NCBI GenBank assembly: GCA_947448095.1
Contig: CANFNN010000063.1
Coordinates: forward strand, 1 to 12,447
Length of the DNA stretch: 12,447 nt
From: Bacteriovoracaceae bacterium
GTDB taxonomy: Bacteria > Bdellovibrionota > Bacteriovoracia > Bacteriovoracales > Bacteriovoracaceae
Reading direction: 5' to 3'
The position numbers were made by a program, and so were the translations under genes. This document shows, piece by piece, positions 7,011 to 12,447 of this stretch (positions are counted from its first letter, which is position 1; every line of letters starts with the position of its first letter). The notes under the pieces were generated by a model. It did not search any database. It had not been told where the DNA came from and saw only the letters and a program-made list of their open reading frames with translations.

Positions 7011-8103
7011 TTTTATTTTTCTTGCTCCTCCTTCGGGGGGAGCATTTTTCCCACCACACGCCTCTGATTAATTCTCTTTTGCACGACCCATCAATCAAAT
7101 AAATCCGATCCATTTTTTCTCCCATATTGATTTTCACCACCTGCCCTTGTGAAACGAAGTCATAGCGTCCAGCGGTTGGAATCTTTCCAAGGTCTAAATT
7201 GAGACTTAGGCTGAGACAACTAAGAGCGACTGCGAGGGTTTTTCTTTTACGAAAGTAGAAGAGAAGAAAGCAAAGAATAACTCCGCTATTGATTTCCCAG
7301 CTTGGAACGTACTGGCTAATTTCAGCTGACCATTTCACCATCCCTTGAAGGCAGGTAAGAATTTTTAAGCCCAGCTGCAGCTGCCAGTGGCAGAGAGGGA
7401 AGGCCAAGAGAAAAAGTAGCGGCATCGCCAGACCAAACGCCAGATTGAGTAGGGGAGAGAGAACCATAATGAGGGGAGAAATGTGAGTTCCACTAAAATA
7501 GGCAATCAAGGACTGGGCAAAGAAAAACCACAGAAATAAAAAAAATGATTCTGAGTAAATGATGCCAAGAAAAAGAAAGCTGTAGCAAAAGCTCAGCGGA
7601 GAGTCGCTAAAGCTTCCCCATAGAATATCCATCAATAGGGCCATCACAAATCCCGCTTTTTGTCCGATGAGATGTTGGTTCAGTTTTATAGTAACCATTC
7701 GTTTCAAGGCACCCTGACCCTCCATTGAAAAAATCCCTCCGCCGATTAAGATTAAAATCCCAAACTGCCACATTTTATTTTTCACGAGTTTCATAAACGG
7801 CAACATGACTGCAGAGAGATGAAATCCTGAAGGCGTGAATAAGTGATTGAGTCCGAGTATTTTGTACTGCTCTTTTATCCAGCGCGAGACGGGAGCACTT
7901 CTTCCAGTCAGCATCGATTCCCAGAGCTCGAGCAGCTCCCGATCTGCAGCCGAGGCAGCTTTCTTGGCGACTTCAAAACGCTGGAGCTTGAAGGTGCGCT
8001 GAGCTTTATAAAAGGAATGAAATTGTTTACGTTCTTCAAGCTTGAGGATGGTTAAGAGAGAAAAAGATAGGATCACGATCCAAAGCACCCAGGATATTTT
8101 CAT
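6985..8103 (-). CDS. ComEC/Rec2-like competence-domain membrane protein, short form
   Basis: Full ComEC proteins form the inner-membrane channel for single-stranded DNA during transformation. This 372-residue protein has an N-terminal membrane anchor (4-20), a soluble stretch, and LGLNHLFTPSGFHLSAVMLP (83-102), which resembles the ComEC motif 'LSHLLAISGLHVGLL'. About eight membrane segments follow (112-300), with ALKRMV and SPLSFCYSFLFLGII matching the core of the competence domain. After the membrane part comes RYDFVSQGQVVKIN (313-326), like the 'FLDVGQGDA' start of the ComEC metallo-beta-lactamase domain. The protein stops soon after with a basic tail, so that domain is missing, as is the N-terminal OB region. 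The last 8 codons and the stop overlap the end of tig. The ATG at 8103 has no good ribosome site. DNA uptake is plausible but unproven. Confidence 0.7.
   Translation of the reverse strand: MKISWVLWIVILSFSLLTILKLEERKQFHSFYKAQRTFKLQRFEVAKKAASAADRELLELWESMLTGRSAPVSRWIKEQYKILGLNHLFTPSGFHLSAVMLPFMKLVKNKMWQFGILILIGGGIFSMEGQGALKRMVTIKLNQHLIGQKAGFVMALLMDILWGSFSDSPLSFCYSFLFLGIIYSESFFLFLWFFFAQSLIAYFSGTHISPLIMVLSPLLNLAFGLAMPLLFLLAFPLCHWQLQLGLKILTCLQGMVKWSAEISQYVPSWEINSGVILCFLLFYFRKRKTLAVALSCLSLSLNLDLGKIPTAGRYDFVSQGQVVKINMGEKMDRIYLIDGSCKRELIRGVWWEKCSPRRRSKKNKIKKRSSLS
7023..7049 (+). terminator. Rho-independent terminator of tig
   Basis: A 9-bp stem, TGCTCCTCC (7023-7031) with GGGGGAGCA (7036-7044) and one G-T pair, closes a TTCG tetraloop and is followed by five T (7045-7049). 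It starts 12 bases after the tig stop. On the minus strand the stem is followed by A-rich sequence, so it should stop only plus-strand transcription. It lies inside the 3' coding end of the minus-strand ComEC-like gene. Confidence 0.85.
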
Positions 8104-8156
8104 AAGGGTTAGACAAGCAATCCTTAGGCCTAGGTTAAAAGAAGTAACCGACTGGA

Positions 8157-8162
8157 ATTATA
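8157..8162 (-). promoter_or_regulatory. Candidate -10 element for the ComEC-like gene
   Basis: The minus strand reads a perfect TATAAT here, 54 bases upstream of the ATG at 8103. The -35 region is weak: the best match is TTTGCA at 8183-8178 with a short 15-base spacer. The palindrome at 8162-8176 would lie between the two elements. The call rests on the -10 match and its position. Confidence 0.35.
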
Positions 8163-8186
8163 GCGTTTGAAACGCTTTGCAAAAGC
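8162..8186. promoter_or_regulatory. Overlapping palindromes in the divergent nadC / ComEC-like control region
   Basis: AGCGTTTGAAACGCT (8162-8176) is a perfect inverted repeat with 7-base arms around one base. It is immediately followed by, and overlaps, GCTTTGCAAAAGC (8174-8186; 5-base arms around GCA). One-base and three-base centres make them poor RNA hairpins but good DNA-binding sites for a dimeric repressor. They lie 44 to 68 bases upstream of the nadC ATG and next to the minus-strand TATAAT. I do not recognise the motif as a known NAD regulator site. Confidence 0.4.
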
Positions 8187-8229
8187 AGAATCCCTTGCAT
8201 CATCACCCGAAAAACGGTACTACCGGTAC

Positions 8230-9081
8230 ATGAGCGATTTTACTCTTACAACTCTCTATCCTCAGATAAAAAGTTGGTTAGACGAAGACGATCTAACCCG
8301 CAACTTCCATTACACGCGATCTCTCGATCGCTCAGATGTGAAGCTTTATCTTAAAATTAAATCCCCCCTTGTTTTGGCAGGAGCCGATTACTTTGCTGCG
8401 ACCTTTGCTGCATTAGGCGCCAATCCCAATCAATTTGATTTTCTCAGAAACTGGGAAGGCAAAGAATTTCAAAGTGGTGAGGTCATTGAGTTTCCAGAAC
8501 CACTTGCTTTTAATATTGCCGTCACTGGCGAAAGACTGGCACTGAATCTGCTTCAGCACGCTAGTTCGATTGCGACATGGACTAAAAAACATGTCACAGT
8601 GGCCGACAAAAAAAATATCAAACTTCTTGATACCCGTAAAACCACTCCTGGGCTTCGCTCGCTTGAAAAGCATGCCGTAAGAGTGGGTGGTGGATTCAAT
8701 CACCGATTAGGTCAGAGTGATACCTGGATGATTAAGGACAATCACAAGTCTTGTCTGGGTGGTCTTGAAGGTGCGTTGAAGTTTTTTCAAGACCAGGGTG
8801 CTTTCTATAATTCGATCGTAGCCGAAATTCATGATCTGAATGAATTAAAATTGGCCCAAACGCTTGGGATTAAACATGTGATGCTAGATAATTTCTCACC
8901 GGAATTAATTCTTAAGGCGATTCAAATGAAAAACCCGAGTATGACTTATGAAGTCTCTGGCGGAATTAAGTTTGAAAACCTTGAAAGTTATTTAATTGAG
9001 GGAGTCGATGTGATTAGCCTCGGTTCATTAATTTATTCGGCACCGAGAGTTGATCTCTCTTTAAAATTTAAACCACTATGA
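8230..9081 (+). CDS. nadC: Nicotinate-nucleotide pyrophosphorylase (quinolinate phosphoribosyltransferase)
   Basis: NadC condenses quinolinate with PRPP to give nicotinate mononucleotide, CO2 and diphosphate, the third step of de novo NAD synthesis. From the ATG at 8230 the protein is 283 residues, the usual length. It shows ERLALNLLQ (101-109), DTRKTTPGLR (134-143), EKHAVRVGGGFNHR (146-159) and IKDNH (168-172), all hallmarks of the substrate-binding barrel, followed by the C-terminal MLDNF and VSGGI...GVDVISLGSL blocks. The N-terminal domain is more divergent than usual. A longer reading from TTG 8167 is open but would begin inside a palindrome and add 21 unusual residues, so I prefer the ATG, although it lacks a clear ribosome site. 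The stop overlaps the nadB start as ATGA. Confidence 0.94.
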   Translation: MSDFTLTTLYPQIKSWLDEDDLTRNFHYTRSLDRSDVKLYLKIKSPLVLAGADYFAATFAALGANPNQFDFLRNWEGKEFQSGEVIEFPEPLAFNIAVTGERLALNLLQHASSIATWTKKHVTVADKKNIKLLDTRKTTPGLRSLEKHAVRVGGGFNHRLGQSDTWMIKDNHKSCLGGLEGALKFFQDQGAFYNSIVAEIHDLNELKLAQTLGIKHVMLDNFSPELILKAIQMKNPSMTYEVSGGIKFENLESYLIEGVDVISLGSLIYSAPRVDLSLKFKPL

Positions 9082-10652
9082 AAGATTTTAATACGGATGT
9101 TTTGATTCTCGGGTCAGGGATTTCGGGGCTAGCTGCCGCGATTAAGCTGGCGGAAAAAAAATTAAACATCACGATTGTGACGAGAGAAAAAAGACCCGAG
9201 ATTACGAATACCTTTTGGGCCCAGGGTGGAATCATTTATAGTCCGAAGGATTTAAATGACCAAGAAGACCTGATGAAAGATATCATCAAGGCTTCTGCCT
9301 ACACTTCAAATATTGAGGCCGCGAAGATTCTTTCCACTCGCTCGGCTGAAATTATTGATGAAATCTTGATTCATAAATCTCATACAGACTTTGCTAAAGA
9401 CGCTGAAGGTGAACTTCTTTTTACAAAAGAAGCTGCTCATTCGCGTGACCGGATTATTTATAATGGAGACATGACAGGTAAAGCGATTCAGATTTCTTTG
9501 TTGAATTATCTCAACGATGAAAAGCGTTTTCCGAATGTGAAGTTTTTAACCAGCCATACTGCCATTGATTTAATTACGCCTAATCACCATGGTGTGGCGA
9601 TTACTCAGCGATATGAAGAAAATCAAGTTCTTGGTGCTTACATCCTTGATCAAAATAAAAAAGAAGTCAGAAAAGTTCTCGCTAAAGTCACGATCCTTGC
9701 CACAGGCGGAATTGGTGCCCTTTATCTTCACCATTCTAATGCTGAGGGTGCTCGCGGAGATGGCCATGCCATGGCCTACCGAGCTGGGGCCTACGTCACG
9801 AACATGGAATTCATTCAGTTTCATCCGACGACTTTTTATAACCGCTCATCACACCGTCGTTTTTTGATTTCAGAAGCAATTCGCGGCGAGGGTGGAAGAT
9901 TGGTCAATGCTAAGGGCGAAGCCTTCATGAAGAAATATCATGAAGACGGGGAACTTGGACCTCGCGATGTAGTTTCTCGCGCTATTTTGGAAGAGATGAT
10001 CAGAGAGAAAGAAGATTGTGTTTATCTTGATATCACTCATAAAGATGAAGAATATTTAAAAAATAGATTTCCGACGATTCATGCTTATTGCCTAGAAAAT
10101 AAAGTCGATATGGCCAAAGAACCCATTCCGGTAGTACCAGCGGCTCATTATACGTGCGGGGGAGTGAAGACCGATCTTAAAGGTCGAACCAACTTAAAGC
10201 GTTTGTATGCCGTGGGTGAAGTTGCTTGTACTGGTTTGCATGGAGCGAATCGCTTGGCCTCAACATCACTTTTAGAAGGGCTTACTTGGGGATATATTGC
10301 AGCAGAGGACATTCTAGGAAATCTTTCGGCCTTTAGTGAATATGAAGCGGATAAAATTAAAGACTGGAAACAGGCACACGAAGAAGTGGATCTGGCCCTG
10401 GTTGCTCAAGACCAGATGACTCTTAAGCAAACCATGTGGAACTATGTGGGATTGTCCCGTTCAAAAAATCGTTTGGCGCGCGCTCGGGCGATGTTTATTG
10501 AGCTTCAAGATGAGATATCGAAATTCTATAAACATGCTCAACCGCATGATGAACTGATAGGTCTGAGAAATGGAGTAGAGGTAGCCTTTATGGTTCTGAA
10601 CGCTTCACTTCGAAATAAAGAGTCTATTGGCTGCTTCTATCTCAAAGATTAA
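9078..10652 (+). CDS. nadB: L-aspartate oxidase
   Basis: This FAD enzyme oxidises L-aspartate to iminoaspartate, the first step of de novo NAD synthesis; NadA, which is not in this window, would then make quinolinate. The 524-residue protein has the dinucleotide-binding motif GSGISG (12-17), NTFWAQGGI (44-52) and EAAHSRDRIIYNGDMTG (118-134). The Glu before the HSxxR segment is the feature that separates aspartate oxidases from fumarate reductase relatives. HPTTFY, ISEAIRGEGGRLVN, GPRDVVSRAI, PAAHYTCGGV and HGANRLASTSLLEGLTWG follow, and a helical C-terminal domain completes the protein. The ATG overlaps the nadC stop, so the two are translationally coupled. The stop abuts the mtgA stop on the other strand with no base between. 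Confidence 0.96.
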   Translation: MKDFNTDVLILGSGISGLAAAIKLAEKKLNITIVTREKRPEITNTFWAQGGIIYSPKDLNDQEDLMKDIIKASAYTSNIEAAKILSTRSAEIIDEILIHKSHTDFAKDAEGELLFTKEAAHSRDRIIYNGDMTGKAIQISLLNYLNDEKRFPNVKFLTSHTAIDLITPNHHGVAITQRYEENQVLGAYILDQNKKEVRKVLAKVTILATGGIGALYLHHSNAEGARGDGHAMAYRAGAYVTNMEFIQFHPTTFYNRSSHRRFLISEAIRGEGGRLVNAKGEAFMKKYHEDGELGPRDVVSRAILEEMIREKEDCVYLDITHKDEEYLKNRFPTIHAYCLENKVDMAKEPIPVVPAAHYTCGGVKTDLKGRTNLKRLYAVGEVACTGLHGANRLASTSLLEGLTWGYIAAEDILGNLSAFSEYEADKIKDWKQAHEEVDLALVAQDQMTLKQTMWNYVGLSRSKNRLARARAMFIELQDEISKFYKHAQPHDELIGLRNGVEVAFMVLNASLRNKESIGCFYLKD

Positions 10653-11384
10653 TTACATTGTTGGCTTGAAATAGGAATTACCCAAAAGTGCGAGATTGCG
10701 CTTGATGAAATTGCGTCTCTTTAAGACAAAGTTTGTGGGACGTTTAGGATTCCAGCGGCGCGGGTTAGGAAGAATCGCTGCAAATAATTGAGCTTCACCT
10801 AGAGCGAGATCTCGGGCCGGCTTTTTAAAATAATATTGAGAAGCAGCTTCAGCTCCATAGATGCCAGGACCTAGTTCAATCACATTAAGATAAACTTCTA
10901 AAATTCTTCTTTTGTCCCAAACGTTTTCAATCAGCAGCGTGAAGTAGGCTTCAAGCCCTTTCCTGACGAAGGTCCGTGAAGGGTAGAGAAAGACATTTTT
11001 AGCTGTTTGTTGAGAAATGGTAGAAGCTCCCATTTTTACTTTGCGTCTTTTATTCGCATCGATGGCCTTAGCAATGGCTTCAAAATCAAATCCTGAATGG
11101 GTCAGGAATTTAGGATCTTCAGAAGCAATGACAGCTTTTCTTAAGTGAGGTGATATTTCATCAAGACTGACCCAATCTTTTTGAACTGAGACCCACTTAC
11201 CAGTCAGGGCGTATTCGCCAGTTCTCAAAATGACTAAAGGGGTGCAGTAAACGGGGAGCCATTTCAGTGCCACAACCATCATGATACTCGAAACAAAAAA
11301 GGCGCAGGTCGACCATAGGATAATTTTTTTTATCTTTGGGATGGCCTTGATTGATTTTGCGAAACCTGTTCTGATGTAACCCAT
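10653..11384 (-). CDS. mtgA: Monofunctional biosynthetic peptidoglycan transglycosylase
   Basis: MtgA is a glycosyltransferase family 51 enzyme that polymerises lipid II into glycan strands at the outer face of the inner membrane, without a transpeptidase domain. The 243-residue protein has one membrane anchor (about 21-40) and then the GT51 motifs in order: AVIASEDPKFLTHSGFD (84-100, catalytic Glu 89), GASTISQQTAKN (119-130), RKGLEAYFTLLIE (141-153, second catalytic Glu region) and KRRILEVYLNVIELGPGIYG (158-177). LPNPRRWNPKRP near the C-terminus is typical of MtgA rather than of class A penicillin-binding proteins. Length is normal and no penicillin-binding domain follows. The ATG at 11384 has only a weak ribosome site. 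It ends against nadB tail to tail, with no terminator hairpin visible. Confidence 0.96.
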   Translation of the reverse strand: MGYIRTGFAKSIKAIPKIKKIILWSTCAFFVSSIMMVVALKWLPVYCTPLVILRTGEYALTGKWVSVQKDWVSLDEISPHLRKAVIASEDPKFLTHSGFDFEAIAKAIDANKRRKVKMGASTISQQTAKNVFLYPSRTFVRKGLEAYFTLLIENVWDKRRILEVYLNVIELGPGIYGAEAASQYYFKKPARDLALGEAQLFAAILPNPRRWNPKRPTNFVLKRRNFIKRNLALLGNSYFKPTM

Positions 11385-11398
11385 AATTTATATTCTTG

Positions 11399-11423
11399 AG
11401 TATATTACAATCTTGAAATTGTA
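11399..11423 (-). promoter_or_regulatory. Candidate -10 element and inverted repeat upstream of mtgA
   Basis: On the minus strand TATACT (11404-11399) is a 5 of 6 match to a -10 element. Directly upstream lies a perfect inverted repeat, TACAAT-6-ATTGTA (11406-11423), in the place of a promoter spacer, where a repressor could bind. No good -35 is visible and the implied 5' leader is under 10 bases, so the promoter call is weak. Confidence 0.3.
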
Positions 11424-11439
11424 TGACCCCGAAACTTTC

Positions 11440-11469
11440 TTGCCCTATTAAATTACTAGTAGCTATAAA
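11440..11469 (+). promoter_or_regulatory. Candidate promoter for rimO
   Basis: TTGCCC (11440-11445) and TATAAA (11464-11469) are separated by 18 bases, in the gap between divergent mtgA and rimO. It would give a leader of about 200 bases before the rimO ATG, long for a bacterial housekeeping gene. That leader includes the small open frame at 11527-11640. The match is by eye only. Confidence 0.35.
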
Positions 11470-11526
11470 TTTAAAATTGAGTTTATCCGTAAATATCGTT
11501 CAGGCCATAGAGTAGGGTAAAAAAGA

Positions 11527-11640
11527 ATGGATAATAAGAACTATGAAAAATCTATGACTTGGCGAGTTATGTGGCTTTTTTACAGGGTTATCACTCGCAA
11601 AGAGAGCGGCTTCCTAGACTTTTGCCTCGCTATCCTTTAA
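11527..11640 (+). CDS. Possible small protein of 37 residues, unrecognised
   Basis: A short open frame starts with ATG 9 bases after AGGG (11514-11517), a reasonable ribosome site, and ends with TAA 42 bases before rimO. The peptide is rich in aromatic and aliphatic residues (TWRVMWLFYRVITRK near its middle, ending LDFCLAIL) and could associate with membranes. I recognise no family. It could be a leader peptide, a small membrane protein, or chance; open frames this short arise often in AT-rich DNA. Confidence 0.2.
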   Translation: MDNKNYEKSMTWRVMWLFYRVITRKESGFLDFCLAIL

Positions 11641-11682
11641 AAACGCCTAATCCAATTGATCTTAAATTCGCAGGTGTTTTGT

Positions 11683-12447
11683 ATGAATCTTGAAACAAAA
11701 AAATTCAAAGAGAAGTCTCTCTATTTTACCTCATTGGGTTGCTCGAAAAACCTAGTGGACTCTCAGGTGATGCTGGGGCATTTGAGTTTAGACGGCTTCA
11801 AGATTGCTCAGTCGCCAGAAGATGCGGAAGTCATCATTGTGAATACCTGCTCATTTATTGAGGCAGCTAAAGTTGAATCGATTGAAACAGTTCTTGGGCT
11901 TGCGAATTATAAAGTCGATGGAAAATGTCAGGCCTTGGTGATGTCGGGCTGTATGGCGCAAAGATACGCCAATGAGCTTGAAGGAGAGATGCCCGAAGTC
12001 GATATGTTTATCGGAACGGGTGAGTATCAAAAGATCGTTCCTCTTTTGCGTGCCATGGAAGAAGGGAAATTAGAAAAAAAATCGTTTGTCGAAATTCCTC
12101 GCTACATTCACACAGAATTTGATCCAAGATTAAATACTTCGCCTTTTTATATGGCCTGGTTAAAAATTTCTGAAGGCTGTAATAGAAACTGCACTTTTTG
12201 TATCATCCCTACTTTGCGCGGAAAACTTCGCTCACGTACGGTTGATTCCTTGGTTAAAGAATCAGAGCAGTTGGCAGCAACAGGGGTGAGAGAATTGAAT
12301 CTAATCTCTCAGGATTTTTCTGACTACGGAGTTGATCTTGAAGGTGGTGGGAAACAAGACGGCAAAAACCCGATGATCTATGAACTTCTCTCCCGCCTAG
12401 AGCAAGTAGAAGGGATTGATTGGGTTCGCGTATTTTACTTCTATCCA
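11683..12447 (+). CDS. rimO: Ribosomal protein S12 methylthiotransferase RimO (partial, 3' end missing)
   Basis: RimO is a radical SAM enzyme that adds a methylthio group to an aspartate (Asp89 in E. coli) of ribosomal protein S12. The window holds the first 255 codons and ends in frame. The N-terminal MTTase domain has the cluster cysteines C20 (SLGCSKNLVDS), C56 (NTCSFI) and C90 (SGCMAQ). The radical SAM motif C166-x3-C170-x2-C173 sits in EGCNRNCTFCIIPTLRGKLRSR-type sequence; the conserved IIPTLRGK and SLGCSKNLVDS point to RimO rather than MiaB. The usual ISQDTTRYG block reads ISQDFSDYG here. The remaining radical SAM part and the C-terminal TRAM domain lie beyond the window. AGGTG at 11672-11676, 6 bases before the ATG, is the likely ribosome site. 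Confidence 0.96.
   Translation, partial: MNLETKKFKEKSLYFTSLGCSKNLVDSQVMLGHLSLDGFKIAQSPEDAEVIIVNTCSFIEAAKVESIETVLGLANYKVDGKCQALVMSGCMAQRYANELEGEMPEVDMFIGTGEYQKIVPLLRAMEEGKLEKKSFVEIPRYIHTEFDPRLNTSPFYMAWLKISEGCNRNCTFCIIPTLRGKLRSRTVDSLVKESEQLAATGVRELNLISQDFSDYGVDLEGGGKQDGKNPMIYELLSRLEQVEGIDWVRVFYFYP

Noticed and set aside
8121..8149. CCTTAGGCCTAGG and GGTTA-7-TAACC as operators
   Set aside because: The repeats are short and imperfect or have only 5-base arms, common by chance. The palindromes at 8162-8186 are much better candidates.
8167..8229. Longer nadC beginning at TTG 8167
   Set aside because: The added 21 residues do not look like a NadC N-terminus, and the TTG sits inside the palindrome at 8162-8176. 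The ATG at 8230 gives normal family length.
9570..9867. Open frames on both strands inside nadB
   Set aside because: nadB motifs run without a break through this stretch; these frames have no support of their own.

Overview
The window is an AT-rich stretch of housekeeping genes from a Gram-negative bacterium. Its core is an envelope and phospholipid gene cluster (uppS, cdsA, rseP, a tsaB-like gene, a psd-like gene, pssA, truA). Low G+C, very tight gene packing with start/stop overlaps, and this mix of genes would fit a deltaproteobacterium-like lineage such as the Bacteriovorax side of Bdellovibrionota. That placement is an inference from style, not a demonstrated assignment. I see no tRNA, rRNA, CRISPR array, insertion sequence, phage gene or attachment site.

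Layout. Positions 1-5643 form one plus-strand cluster: the 3' part of uppS, then cdsA, rseP, tsaB-like, psd-like, pssA and truA. They are joined by TAATG, ATGA or GTGA overlaps or by gaps of about 10 bases, so they are probably co-transcribed. A promoter-like sequence precedes tig (trigger factor, 5727-7010), which ends in a strong hairpin terminator. A minus-strand gene for a ComEC-like membrane domain (6985-8103) runs toward tig and overlaps its end. A short divergent control region with palindromes separates it from the plus-strand nadC-nadB pair (8230-10652). mtgA (10653-11384, minus) meets nadB tail to tail with no spacer. A 298-base intergenic region follows, then the 5' part of rimO, which runs off the window at 12447.

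How the genes fit together. UppS makes the undecaprenyl carrier used for peptidoglycan and other surface polymers, and MtgA polymerises lipid II glycan strands. CdsA makes CDP-diacylglycerol, and PssA converts it to phosphatidylserine; a decarboxylase would then give phosphatidylethanolamine. RseP is the site-2 protease of envelope stress signalling. The TsaB-like protein, TruA, trigger factor and RimO belong to tRNA modification, protein folding and ribosome modification. NadB and NadC catalyse the first and third steps of de novo NAD synthesis.

Two things stand out. First, rseP is interrupted by a one-base frameshift just before its catalytic LDG motif; the rest of the gene is intact in the -1 frame. 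Second, the psd-like protein keeps the fold signature but lacks the Asp, His and pyruvoyl-forming Ser positions of phosphatidylserine decarboxylases, so it looks like a pseudoenzyme beside an intact pssA. Otherwise the region is ordinary housekeeping sequence, and I found no convincing new multi-gene system.
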